This document shows positions 7,795 through 15,130 of a stretch of 15,390 nt of DNA, piece after piece; the stretch's first letter is position 1; the number at the start of each line of letters is the position of its first letter. Both the position numbers and the translations under genes were made by a program. The notes below the pieces were generated by a model. That model was not told the DNA's origin. It searched no databases and worked only from the letters and a program-made list of their open reading frames with translations. Source of the stretch: an uncultured Collinsella sp. (GTDB taxonomy: Bacteria; Actinomycetota; Coriobacteriia; Coriobacteriales; Coriobacteriaceae); the NCBI GenBank assembly GCA_958436995.1, contig CAUBMI010000051.1:1-15390 (forward strand), read 5' to 3'.

Positions 7795-7825
7795 AGAGAT
7801 ACAAAATTGGTCAAAAATCGGACAA
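7773..7825. promoter_or_regulatory. Two tandem dyad operators, probable MarR binding sites
   Basis: GTCAAAACTCGGAC (7775-7788) and GTCAAAAATCGGAC (7810-7823) differ at one base and lie 35 bases apart. Each is the core of an inverted repeat: TAGTC...GACTA (7773-7777/7786-7790) and TTGGTC...GGACAA (7808-7813/7820-7825). The first occupies the spacer of the promoter and the second lies after the transcript start. Repressor bound there would block RNA polymerase. That the downstream MarR gene product binds them is inference from family habit. Confidence 0.65.
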
Positions 7826-7841
7826 TCGAATGGTGGGATAG

Positions 7842-8342
7842 ATGAATAGTGCGGTTACGCTGGTCGACTTCGACCGGTTGCTCAATGGACTCGACCATAT
7901 CTATTCGGAGTTCTCGCGCGCCTGCGGTCTTTCGGACTGCGCTTACTGGATGCTCGTCGATACCAGCACGGCGGGCGGCAGTGTTGCCGTAAGCTGTCTG
8001 ACAAGCGAATGGTTCTACAGCAAGCAGACTATCAACTCGGCAATTAAAACCTTGACGGCGCGGGGCTTCGCAACGTTGGAGTTTGCCGAAGGCAGCCGTA
8101 AGAACAAGGTTGTGCGTTTGACCGAAGCGGGCATGCGGTTTGCCGAGCGTTATGCGTTGCCGGCACTCAAGGCCGAACAGCGAGCCTTTGGTGCGCTTGA
8201 GCCATGTGAGCAGCGCGAGATTATGCGCTTGATCGGCAAATTCTCTCGGGTGCTCGGCGATGAGTGCGATGCCTTTAAGCAGCATATCGCTGCCGAGAGC
8301 CAGGCCGAGAATCAAGGTGAGGGGGAGTCGTGCGACTCTTAA
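7842..8342 (+). CDS. MarR-family transcriptional regulator
   Basis: A 166-residue regulator and first gene of the exporter operon. The winged helix-turn-helix covers about residues 55-105: LTSEWFYSKQTINSAIKTLTARGFATLEF is the recognition helix region, and AEGSRKNKVVRLTEAG the wing, a standard MarR pattern. Flanking helices would form the dimer. ATG 7842 follows GGTGGGAT. The end overlaps the start of the first ABC gene by 13 bases, indicating translational coupling. MarR proteins paired with drug exporters usually repress their own operon and release DNA when a small toxic compound binds; the tandem dyads before this gene fit that. Several Cys residues (for example CGLSDC and SCLTSEW) could allow redox or metal sensing, which is speculative. 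Confidence 0.92.
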   Translation: MNSAVTLVDFDRLLNGLDHIYSEFSRACGLSDCAYWMLVDTSTAGGSVAVSCLTSEWFYSKQTINSAIKTLTARGFATLEFAEGSRKNKVVRLTEAGMRFAERYALPALKAEQRAFGALEPCEQREIMRLIGKFSRVLGDECDAFKQHIAAESQAENQGEGESCDS

Positions 8343-10066
8343 TGAGGTTTATGAAGCCGTATCGCAGGCTTGTCGCGGTGACGTTGTTGGTGCTGCTAAT
8401 CGACAACGTCGGTACGCTGTTGGTTCCCACGATGCTGGCGAACATGGTCAACACCGGCATCACCACGGGCGATGTCGACTACATCCTGCGCAACGGCCTC
8501 TACATGCTTATCGCGACCGGCATGGCCAGCGGCGGCGCGGTGCTGGGCTGCTATCTTTCGGCGCGCCTGGCCGCCAACGTGGCCTGCGATATCCGCAACG
8601 CCGTCTACGACAAGTCGCTTGAGCTGTCTGCCAGCGACTTTGAGCGCTTTGGCACGGGCTCGATGATCACGCGTTCGCTCAACGACATCAACGTGATCCA
8701 GCAGGCGATTCTGCAGACGATTCAACTGGTGCTGCCGGTGCCGTTTTTGGCCGTGGCGGGCATCATCTTCGCCTGGTTTATCGATCCCGCCATGGGCACG
8801 CTGCTGGGCGTCGTGGTTGCGATCGTGCTGGTGGCGGCGGTCTTTACGGTCGCTAACGCCGCGCCGATTTTTATGCGCCTGCAGAGCTTTATCGACCGCA
8901 TGAACGTGGTGCTGCGCGAGAACATCGTGGGCGTTCGCGTCATCCGCGCCTTTAATAAAGAGCGCCACGAGGAGCAGCGCCTGGACGAGGTGTTTAGCGA
9001 GTACGCGGACAACGCCATTAAGGTCAACCACCTTTTTGTGGGGCTCGACAGCTCCAGCTTCTTTTTGATGAACATTGCCGAGGTGGCGGTGCTGTGGGTG
9101 GGCGGCAACCGCGTGGGCGCCCACGCCATGCAGATCGCGAGCATCTCGGCGGTGCTGGAGTACGCGCTTCTGATCCTGTTCTTTGTGATGATGGCGCAGA
9201 TGGTGGTGCTGACGCTTCCGCGTGCCGCCGCATGTCTGAACCGCGCACAGCAGGTGCTGGAGATTAAGCCGAGCATCGTCGATGGCCAGCGTACGCTCGA
9301 TGCGGCCGCGTCCGACTCAAAGGACGGGGCCGATACGGTCGCCGTGTTCGATCACATGTCGTTTCGCTTTGACGATGCCGACGAGGACACCCTGTGCGAC
9401 CTGAGCTTTGCCTGTCGTCGCGGGCAGACCACCGCGATCGTGGGCTCGACGGGCTCGGGCAAGTCGACGGTGGCAAAGCTTCTACTGCGCTTCCACGATG
9501 CCACCAAGGGCATCATTCGCCTGGACGGCGTCGATCTGCGCGAGCTTTCGCAAGGTGAGATTCGCGGGCGCATTGCCTATGTGCCGCAGAAGGCGTGGCT
9601 GTTCTCGGGTACCGTGGCAAGCAATCTGCGCTTTGGCAACGAGGACGCGACCGAGGCGGACATGCTTCATGCGCTGCAGGTTGCCCAGAGCACCTTTGTG
9701 CTCGATCAGCCGCAGGGGCTCGATACCCCGGTGGTGCAGGGCGGTACGAACTTTTCGGGCGGCCAGCGCCAACGTCTGGCCATCGCCCGTGCGCTCATGA
9801 AGCATGCCGATCTATATATCTTCGACGATAGTTTTTCGGCCCTGGACTTTAAGACCGATGCAGCCCTGCGCCATGCGCTGCAGGACGAGACGCGCGACGC
9901 CGCGGTGCTCATCATCGCGCAGCGCATCTCGACGATTCTGCACGCCGACCAGATTGTCGTGCTCAAGGATGGCGAGGTCGTGGGCCTGGGCACGCATGGC
10001 GAGCTTATGGAAACCTGCGAGGTGTACCGCGCCATCGCGGAATCGCAGATGAAGGGAGGTGAGTAG
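8330..10066 (+). CDS. ABC exporter half-transporter, degenerate-site subunit (TM287/BmrC-like)
   Basis: 578 residues: a six-helix exporter domain (about 1-320), then an ATPase domain. Walker A is GSTGSGKST (372-380), the Q-loop is in VPQKAWLFSGT, and the signature is the canonical FSGGQ (475-479). Walker B reads IFDDS, with Asp500 where the catalytic Glu is expected, and the switch His is Gln531 (IIAQRIST). This combination is known from heterodimeric exporters such as TM287/288, LmrCD and BmrCD, where one ATP site is non-hydrolytic. Its intact signature would complete the active site of the partner encoded next. GTG 8330 is preferred: GAGGGGGAG lies just upstream, whereas the ATG at 8342 is too far away. 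The gene overlaps marR by 13 bases and is one base from its partner. Probable role: efflux of drugs, peptides or lipids. Confidence 0.94.
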   Translation: MRLLMRFMKPYRRLVAVTLLVLLIDNVGTLLVPTMLANMVNTGITTGDVDYILRNGLYMLIATGMASGGAVLGCYLSARLAANVACDIRNAVYDKSLELSASDFERFGTGSMITRSLNDINVIQQAILQTIQLVLPVPFLAVAGIIFAWFIDPAMGTLLGVVVAIVLVAAVFTVANAAPIFMRLQSFIDRMNVVLRENIVGVRVIRAFNKERHEEQRLDEVFSEYADNAIKVNHLFVGLDSSSFFLMNIAEVAVLWVGGNRVGAHAMQIASISAVLEYALLILFFVMMAQMVVLTLPRAAACLNRAQQVLEIKPSIVDGQRTLDAAASDSKDGADTVAVFDHMSFRFDDADEDTLCDLSFACRRGQTTAIVGSTGSGKSTVAKLLLRFHDATKGIIRLDGVDLRELSQGEIRGRIAYVPQKAWLFSGTVASNLRFGNEDATEADMLHALQVAQSTFVLDQPQGLDTPVVQGGTNFSGGQRQRLAIARALMKHADLYIFDDSFSALDFKTDAALRHALQDETRDAAVLIIAQRISTILHADQIVVLKDGEVVGLGTHGELMETCEVYRAIAESQMKGGE

Positions 10067-10067
10067 C

Positions 10068-12083
10068 ATGACCGAGGAGCTCAAGAAGCAGGGCGACCTT
10101 GTCGATGCCGCCGCTGCGGACGCTGCCGATAAAACGGTCGACCAGGCTGCCGCGTCGACCGAGCTGGATGACGCCGCCAAGGCGGCGGCCGGGCGCGAGG
10201 CTCGTCGTCAAGCGCTTTACGAGGAAAACGAACGAGCCGAGGATGAGCGTGCCCGCGCCGAGGCAGAGCGCATGCGCGACGTGGATGACGAAGACGAAGA
10301 CGAGACGCCCCGTGATACCTGGGCGACGGTGCGCCGCCTGTGGAGCGAGGCTGCCGGCGACCATTGGCGCTTCTATATCGTGTTTGCGAGCATTGTGTTC
10401 TATGTCATCTTTAACACCGCCGCGCCGGCATATAGCGCCCGCGTGATCGATGAGCTGTGGGGCCACATTCAGGTGGCGTTTGCCAACGGAACCACCTTCA
10501 ACATCACCTGGGAGAACTGCGGCAAGACCATCTTCGTCTACTTTATGATCTGGACTGCCGCCGCCTCGTTCTATGCGCTCCAGAGCTTTTTGATGTCGAG
10601 CGTGGCCGAACGCCTCAACCTGCGTCTACGCAACCGCATCGCACAAAAGCTCAACCGTCTGCCGCTTGCCTTCTTTGATGCGCATCGTCCCGGTGAGGTC
10701 GTCAGCCGTGCGACCAACGACTTGGACAAGATGTCCGAGAGCATGCAGCGCGGATTGCTGCAGCTGCTTGTGTCGATCGGCACCGTGGTGGGCGCCGTGG
10801 GCGTGATGTTCGTGTTTAGCGTGCCGCTTACGCTAGTCTTTTTGTTCTTTACGGCGTTGTCGCTGCTGGTGACCAAGGTGGTTTCGCGCCGTACGCATGA
10901 TGTGACGGGCGAGCGTCAGGAGTGGGTGTCCAAAATCACGAGCGCGGTCGAGGAAGGCTATTCGGGCCGTTTGGTGATTCGCGCATTCAACCGCGAGCAC
11001 CAGAGCTCTGCCGAGGTGCACGAGGCCTCGGGCGAGCTGGCGCGCGTGAGCACCAAGGCCGACTTTATGATTAACGCCGTCGGACCCGCGGTTCGCTTTA
11101 TCGGTCGCCTGGCGCAGATTGTGATTGCGCTCGTGGGCTGCAGCATGCTGGTCGCCGGTCACATGACCGTCGGCGTGTTCCAGGCGTTCTTCCAGTTTAT
11201 CTACGAGGCGTCCGAACCCATGACGCAGCTGTCGTTCACTTTTAACTCGCTGCAGAGCGCGCTGGCGAGTGCGGAGCGCGTTTTCGACCTGCTTGATGAG
11301 CCCGAGATAGAGGCCGATCCGCTGCCGGACGAGGCCGCCAAGCTGCCGGGTCGCATTGAGGGCCGCGTCGCTTTTGAGCACGTGCGCTTTGGCTATGCGC
11401 CCGACAAGCCGCTCATGCGCGACGTGTCGTTTACCGCCGAGCCGGGCCAGAAGATTGCCGTGGTGGGAACCACGGGCGCAGGCAAGACGACGCTCATCAA
11501 CCTGCTCATGCGCTTCTACGAGATTGACGGCGGGCGTATTACGCTCGACGGCGTGGATACGAGCCGCATGGATCGCGGCGAGCTGCGACAGCAGTTTGGC
11601 ATGGTGCTACAGGACGCCTGGCTGTTCGACGGCACGATTGCCGAGAACATCGCCTACGGCTGCCCCGAGGCAACGCGCGAGGAGATTGTTGCGGCCGCTC
11701 GCGCCGCCCAGGTCGACTTCTTTGTGCGCACCATGCCTCAGGGCTACGACACGCGCGTAGCCAACGATGCCGAAAGCATCAGCCAGGGCCAGCGTCAGCT
11801 GCTGACCATCGCACGCGTGCTGCTCAACAACCCGGCGATTCTCATCCTGGACGAGGCGACCTCAAGTGTGGACACGCGCACCGAGCTTGCTATCGGCCGC
11901 GCCATGGACGCGCTCATGCGCGGGCGCACGAGCTTTGTGATCGCGCATCGCCTGTCGACGATCGTGGACGCCGACCTGATCTTGGTCATGGACCACGGCA
12001 ACATTATCGAGCAAGGCACACATAAGGAACTGCTGGCTGCCGAGGGTGCTTACGCCGACCTCTATCTGAGTCAGTTCGCATAA
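10068..12083 (+). CDS. ABC exporter half-transporter, catalytic-site subunit with acidic N-terminal extension
   Basis: 671 residues. ATG 10068 lies after AAGGGAGGTGA, which overlaps the end of the preceding gene. The first ~82 residues are an unusual charged Ala/Glu/Arg/Asp-rich stretch (helical, ending DVDDEDEDETPRD) before the six-helix membrane domain. The ATPase domain has Walker A GTTGAGKTT (467-475), Walker B LILDEATSSVD with catalytic Glu596, and His627 in the H-loop (IAHRLST). The signature is degraded to ISQGQ (571-575) instead of LSGGQ. This is the exact complement of the preceding subunit: its active Walker site pairs with the partner's intact signature, and its bad signature faces the partner's bad Walker site. 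The two therefore form an asymmetric heterodimer. Export substrate is unknown. The N-terminal tail is cytoplasmic and could be regulatory. Confidence 0.94.
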   Translation: MTEELKKQGDLVDAAAADAADKTVDQAAASTELDDAAKAAAGREARRQALYEENERAEDERARAEAERMRDVDDEDEDETPRDTWATVRRLWSEAAGDHWRFYIVFASIVFYVIFNTAAPAYSARVIDELWGHIQVAFANGTTFNITWENCGKTIFVYFMIWTAAASFYALQSFLMSSVAERLNLRLRNRIAQKLNRLPLAFFDAHRPGEVVSRATNDLDKMSESMQRGLLQLLVSIGTVVGAVGVMFVFSVPLTLVFLFFTALSLLVTKVVSRRTHDVTGERQEWVSKITSAVEEGYSGRLVIRAFNREHQSSAEVHEASGELARVSTKADFMINAVGPAVRFIGRLAQIVIALVGCSMLVAGHMTVGVFQAFFQFIYEASEPMTQLSFTFNSLQSALASAERVFDLLDEPEIEADPLPDEAAKLPGRIEGRVAFEHVRFGYAPDKPLMRDVSFTAEPGQKIAVVGTTGAGKTTLINLLMRFYEIDGGRITLDGVDTSRMDRGELRQQFGMVLQDAWLFDGTIAENIAYGCPEATREEIVAAARAAQVDFFVRTMPQGYDTRVANDAESISQGQRQLLTIARVLLNNPAILILDEATSSVDTRTELAIGRAMDALMRGRTSFVIAHRLSTIVDADLILVMDHGNIIEQGTHKELLAAEGAYADLYLSQFA

Positions 12084-12113
12084 TGTGACAAAGGGACAGT
12101 CCCGCATGTCACA
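12084..12113. repeat. Nested palindrome with GGGACAGTCCC directly after the ABC operon
   Basis: TGTGACA (12084-12090) pairs with TGTCACA (12107-12113), and inside it GGGAC pairs with GTCCC (12093-12097/12099-12103). It starts the base after the stop codon. It shares the word GGGACAG with the repeats around glmS, so it looks like another member of the same family of REP-like elements. Confidence 0.7.
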
Positions 12114-12116
12114 TCA

Positions 12117-12159
12117 AAAGGAATGGCGCGCCGGGGATTGATTCCCTGGCGCGCCTTTT
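12117..12159. terminator. Bidirectional terminator between the ABC operon and cysE
   Basis: GGCGCGCC at 12125-12132 pairs with GGCGCGCC at 12148-12155 and continues with GGG/CCC (12134-12136/12144-12146). The stem is flanked by AAAAGG on the left and TTTT on the right, so both strands get a short U-run. It serves the convergent ABC operon and cysE. Confidence 0.85.
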
Positions 12160-12196
12160 GCGTCGGTGCCGATATTGTTTTGTGCCGCTTGCGTTC

Positions 12197-12901
12197 CTAA
12201 CGTTCGTCCATGAGCTTGGCGACGAGGGCCTTGAGCTCGGCCACCTCTCGCTCGAGTTCTTTGACGCGGCGGGCATTCTCGGTGATGCCCTGGCGGTTGA
12301 GGGCACTCTGCTCGGCGGCGTCATCGGGCATGTACTCGCGATGCTGCTTGGCGTCGAAACTCTCCTCGAACACACGGCAGCCGTTGCGCTTGATGATGCG
12401 TCCTGGCACGCCCACGACGGTGCAGTTGTCGGGCACGTCCTTGACGACAACCGAGTTGCCGCCGATTTTGACGTTGTTGCCGATGCGGATGTTGCCGAGC
12501 ACCTTGGCGCCTGTGCCCACGGTGACGTTGTTGCCCAGGGTGGGGTGGCGTTTGCCGGTCTCGTTGCCGGTACCGCCGAGCGTGACGCCCTGGTAGAGCA
12601 CGCAGTTGTCGCCCACGATGGTGGTCTCGCCGATGACGACGCCCATGGCATGGTCGATAAAGAAGTGCTTGCCGATCTGTGCGGCGGGATGAATCTCGAC
12701 GCCGGTGATGTGGCGGGTGATTTGCGAGAGCACGCGGGCGAGCGAGCGATGACCGTGCTCCCAGAGCCAGTGCTCGGGCACGTGGTTCCACTTGGCGTGC
12801 AGGCCAGGATAGGAAAGGAAGATGACTAGACCGTTTTGCGCGGCGGGATCCTGCGCTTGGACGGTCTTGATGTCCTCGCGAATGGTATTGATAAAGCTCA
12901 C
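12197..12901 (-). CDS. cysE: Serine O-acetyltransferase
   Basis: Transfers acetyl from acetyl-CoA to serine, giving O-acetylserine for cysteine synthesis. 234 residues from a GTG start, with AAGGGAGGG on the minus strand seven bases upstream. The frame continues to 12988 but has no ribosome site there, and the family start resembles MSFINTIREDIKTV. The left-handed parallel beta-helix is visible as hexapeptide repeats. It carries FIDHAMGVVIGET (Asp83-His84, catalytic), GGTGNETGKRHP (His119) and NNVTVGTGAKVLGNIRIG. The N-terminal helical domain is short, as in EpsC-type bacterial enzymes. The C-terminus ends in a heptad-like helix, VKELEREVAELKALVAKLMDE, which may mediate oligomers or partner binding. 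The usual partner cysK is not next door. It is divergent from dedA. Confidence 0.95.
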   Translation of the reverse strand: MSFINTIREDIKTVQAQDPAAQNGLVIFLSYPGLHAKWNHVPEHWLWEHGHRSLARVLSQITRHITGVEIHPAAQIGKHFFIDHAMGVVIGETTIVGDNCVLYQGVTLGGTGNETGKRHPTLGNNVTVGTGAKVLGNIRIGNNVKIGGNSVVVKDVPDNCTVVGVPGRIIKRNGCRVFEESFDAKQHREYMPDDAAEQSALNRQGITENARRVKELEREVAELKALVAKLMDER

Positions 12902-12942
12902 CGGCCGCCCTCCCTTAGCGCCATGGCAATGCGATTCAATAA

Positions 12943-12959
12943 AGTATAGCGATTCGCTA
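12943..12959 (-). promoter_or_regulatory. Candidate cysE promoter -10 with adjacent perfect dyad
   Basis: On the minus strand TATACT (12948-12943) is a good -10 box. Beside it is TAGCGA-T-TCGCTA (12947-12959), a perfect 13-base odd palindrome covering the spacer. No convincing -35 is present, so the promoter may depend on an activator or be controlled through the dyad. Confidence 0.45.
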
Positions 12960-13044
12960 GGGATTAGGAAGGACAATCTTGGCGGCATTGCGCAACAGGT
13001 GTCAGTTATGCAAACTTGCTGGTAATGGGGTCATGCTTTTGTGG

Positions 13045-13078
13045 GGTTGCGCACGAGGGGGCGCCGCAACCGTATACT
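13045..13078 (+). promoter_or_regulatory. Candidate dedA promoter with dyad upstream of the -10
   Basis: TATACT (13073-13078) is a good -10 box 47 bases before the gene. GGTTGCG (13045-13051) and CGCAACC (13065-13071) form a 7-bp inverted repeat ending two bases before it. The only -35-like hexamer, TTGCGC (13047-13052), is 20 bases away, longer than ideal. Confidence 0.45.
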
Positions 13079-13124
13079 GGTCAACTTGGACGTATCCGCG
13101 CCCACAACTGAGAGGTTTTACTTC

Positions 13125-13772
13125 ATGGGTTTCATCAATTTTATCGCCGAGCTGCTCAAAGACCCGCGCACCGCGATTGCCAGCTGGATCGCCGCCGGCC
13201 CGCTTATGGCCTACGGCTGCGTGTTCCTGATCATCTTTATCGAGACAGGCGTGGTGTTCTTCCCGTTCCTTCCTGGCGATTCGCTGCTGTTTGCTTCGGG
13301 TTTCTTTGCCCACAACGGTGGCTTTAACATCGTGGCGCTTCTGGCCGTCGCATGGGCGGCTGCCATTTTGGGTGATCAGTGCAACTTTATGATCGGTCAC
13401 TTCTTTGGCAAAAAGATCATCGCTTCGGGCAAGGTCAAGGCCATGACGCCCGAGCGCATCAAAAAGTCCGAGGACTTCTTGGACAAGTGGGGCCACCTGG
13501 CCATCTTCCTGGGCCGCTTCTTCCCGTTTATTCGCACCTTTGTGCCCTTTATCGCCGGTATGGGCGGCATGCACTGGCGTAACTTCGTTATCTTTAACGT
13601 GCTGGGCGGCATTACCTGGTCAACGCTCTTTACATTGTTGGGCTACTTCTTTGGCGGCATCCCCTTTGTGCAGGAGCACTTTGAGCTGCTGATCGTGGGC
13701 ATTGTTGCCGTGTCGATCATCCCGACCGTGGTCGGTCTGGTTAAGGCTAAGCTGGGCAAAAAGAACGCGTAG
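13125..13772 (+). CDS. DedA family (SNARE-associated/VTT domain) membrane protein
   Basis: A 215-residue inner-membrane protein, normal for DedA. Family members are implicated in recycling undecaprenyl phosphate or phospholipids, in proton-motive-force balance and in envelope stress; the specific substrate here is unknown. Hallmarks: ETGVVFFPFLPGDSLLF with Glu40 and Asp52, a re-entrant membrane segment; GDQCNFMIGHFFGKK; and GRFFPFIRTFVPFIAGMGGM (130-149) with the paired Arg131 and Arg137 and the P...G motif. The C-terminal helix ends in KAKLGKKNA, a basic cytoplasmic tail. The frame is open to 13041, but ATG 13125 has GAGAGG nine bases upstream and gives the standard MGFINFIAEL start. It is monocistronic, divergent from cysE. 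Confidence 0.95.
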   Translation: MGFINFIAELLKDPRTAIASWIAAGPLMAYGCVFLIIFIETGVVFFPFLPGDSLLFASGFFAHNGGFNIVALLAVAWAAAILGDQCNFMIGHFFGKKIIASGKVKAMTPERIKKSEDFLDKWGHLAIFLGRFFPFIRTFVPFIAGMGGMHWRNFVIFNVLGGITWSTLFTLLGYFFGGIPFVQEHFELLIVGIVAVSIIPTVVGLVKAKLGKKNA

Positions 13773-13800
13773 CTCGAGCCAGCGCGCAAACCGTGCAGTT

Positions 13801-13832
13801 GAGGCCCGTCGCCGTTTACGGTGGCGGGCCTC
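13801..13832 (+). terminator. Terminator of dedA
   Basis: GAGGCCCG (13801-13808) pairs with CGGGCCTC (13825-13832) and the stem continues, with two G-U pairs, to a TTTA loop at 13815-13818. It is followed by TTCAGCTT, a weak U-tract, so termination may be partial. Confidence 0.75.
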
Positions 13833-13874
13833 TTCAGCTTCGGTCAAATGAAAATACTTTAGTTAGTTAAAGAA

Positions 13875-13908
13875 AAACGTTTTATCCGACGCGCGTGCGG
13901 AGTACAAT
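13875..13908 (+). promoter_or_regulatory. Candidate ilvE promoter and 13-bp shared motif
   Basis: TACAAT (13903-13908) in the context GAGTACAAT matches the glmS promoter region. AAACGTTTTATCC (13875-13887), identical to 7230-7242, covers the expected -35 position, where only TTTTAT is present. The transcript would begin near 13915, giving a leader of about 147 nt. Confidence 0.5.
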
Positions 13909-13915
13909 CTCGTGC

Positions 13916-14065
13916 ATGCGAATCGACGTGCCATCGGCTTTGATGCCGTTCGCGTGTCCCGTCCGGCTCTACGCTCCGGGCGTGCGACGTTGCGACGCGG
14001 TCGGCCTCGGTCCTTGCGTGCGAGTTCGCGAGTATGCAACTGTGTATGTAAGGAGCGACATATGA
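13916..14065 (+). CDS. Possible 49-codon upstream ORF overlapping the ilvE start
   Basis: ATG 13916 opens a frame of 49 codons ending TGA at 14063-14065, overlapping ilvE ATG 14062 as ATGA. The ATG lies almost at the predicted transcript start, so it would be leaderless. The product is Arg/Val-rich (MRIDVPSALMPFACPVRLY...) with only moderate Val, Leu and Ile content and no run of them, so classical attenuation is not obvious. High GC makes chance open frames common. I list it as possible, not established. Confidence 0.2.
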   Translation: MRIDVPSALMPFACPVRLYAPGVRRCDAVGLGPCVRVREYATVYVRSDI

Positions 14066-15114
14066 CTGTCGAGAAGAAGGATATCGATTGGGGTAGCCTC
14101 GGCTTTGGCTACATGAAGACCGATTACAGCTACGAGGCTCATTGGAAGGATGGCGAGTGGGACGAGGGCGGTCTGACTACCGACCACACCCTGCATGTCT
14201 CCGAGTGCGGTGGCATCTTCCATTACTGCCAGGAGGTCTTTGAGGGCCTGAAGGCTTACACCGCCGAGGACGGCAGCATCGTCTGCTTCCGTCCCGATAT
14301 GAACGCCGAGCGCATGTATAACTCTGCCCAGCGCCTCGAGATGCCCCCGTTCCCCAAGGACAAGTTCGTTGAGGCCGTCAAGCAGGTCGTTTCTGCCAAC
14401 GCCGCCTGGGTTCCGCCCTTCGGTTCCGGCGCGACCCTGTACGTGCGTCCGTTTATGATCGGCTCCGGTGACGTGATCGGCGTGGCTCCCGCTCCTGAGT
14501 ACACGTTCCGCATTCTCGTGACCCCGGTCGGTCCGTACTTTAAGGGTGGCCTCAAGCCCGTCAAGCTGCGCGTTTCCGAGTATGACCGCGCTGCACCGCA
14601 CGGCACCGGTAACATCAAGGCCGGCCTGAACTACGCCATGTCCCTTAAACCCACGATGGAGGCCCATCGCGAGGGTTATGCCGAGAACCTGTATCTCGAC
14701 TCCGAGTCCCGCACCTATGTCGAGGAGACCGGCGGCGCCAACGTGCTGTTCGTGAAGGAGGACGGCACCCTCGTCGTTCCGCAGTCGCACACCGACTCCA
14801 TCCTGCCCTCTATCACCCGTCGTTCGCTCGTTCAGGTTGCTCAGGACCTGGGCATTACCGTCGACCAGCGTCCCGTCGAGTGGGCCGAGGTCAAGGCCGG
14901 TACCTTTGTCGAGTGCGGCCTGTGCGGCACCGCTGCCGTTATCTCCCCGGTCGGCGAGATCGACAACAAGGTTTACGGCGCCGACGAGACCGTGACCTTC
15001 CCGGCCGGCTACACCGAGATCGGCCCTGTGATGAAGAAGCTTCGCGAGACCCTGACTGGTATCCAGTCTGGTGCTGTTGAAGATAAGCACAACTGGGTTT
15101 ACACCGTCGCGTAA
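14062..15114 (+). CDS. ilvE: Branched-chain amino acid aminotransferase
   Basis: A PLP-dependent class IV transaminase that interconverts leucine, isoleucine and valine with their 2-oxo acids using 2-oxoglutarate/glutamate. At 350 residues it is the larger (eukaryote-like, IlvK/BCAT) form, not the ~310-residue E. coli type. GTGNIKAGLNYA carries the PLP lysine, Lys186. YVEETGGANVLFV contains Glu222, which contacts the cofactor. QEVFEGLKAY and FGSGATLYVRPFMIGS near the N-terminal half and CGTAAVISPVG near the end are family signatures. ATG 14062 has AAGGAG six bases upstream. The frame is open to a GTG at 13912, but that Arg-rich extension is not family-like. It is monocistronic, with a ~147-nt leader and a large hairpin after it. 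Confidence 0.96.
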   Translation: MTVEKKDIDWGSLGFGYMKTDYSYEAHWKDGEWDEGGLTTDHTLHVSECGGIFHYCQEVFEGLKAYTAEDGSIVCFRPDMNAERMYNSAQRLEMPPFPKDKFVEAVKQVVSANAAWVPPFGSGATLYVRPFMIGSGDVIGVAPAPEYTFRILVTPVGPYFKGGLKPVKLRVSEYDRAAPHGTGNIKAGLNYAMSLKPTMEAHREGYAENLYLDSESRTYVEETGGANVLFVKEDGTLVVPQSHTDSILPSITRRSLVQVAQDLGITVDQRPVEWAEVKAGTFVECGLCGTAAVISPVGEIDNKVYGADETVTFPAGYTEIGPVMKKLRETLTGIQSGAVEDKHNWVYTVA

Positions 15115-15130
15115 GCTGCCATAGCTGTTC

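Noticed and set aside
13912..14061. 50-residue N-terminal extension of IlvE from a GTG
   Set aside because: It is Arg-rich, unlike the family. AAGGAG directly precedes ATG 14062, and the GTG falls at or before the predicted transcript start.
13909..14061. T-box or amino-acid attenuator before ilvE
   Set aside because: No T-box sequence, no antiterminator/terminator pair with a U-run and no run of branched-chain codons is visible.
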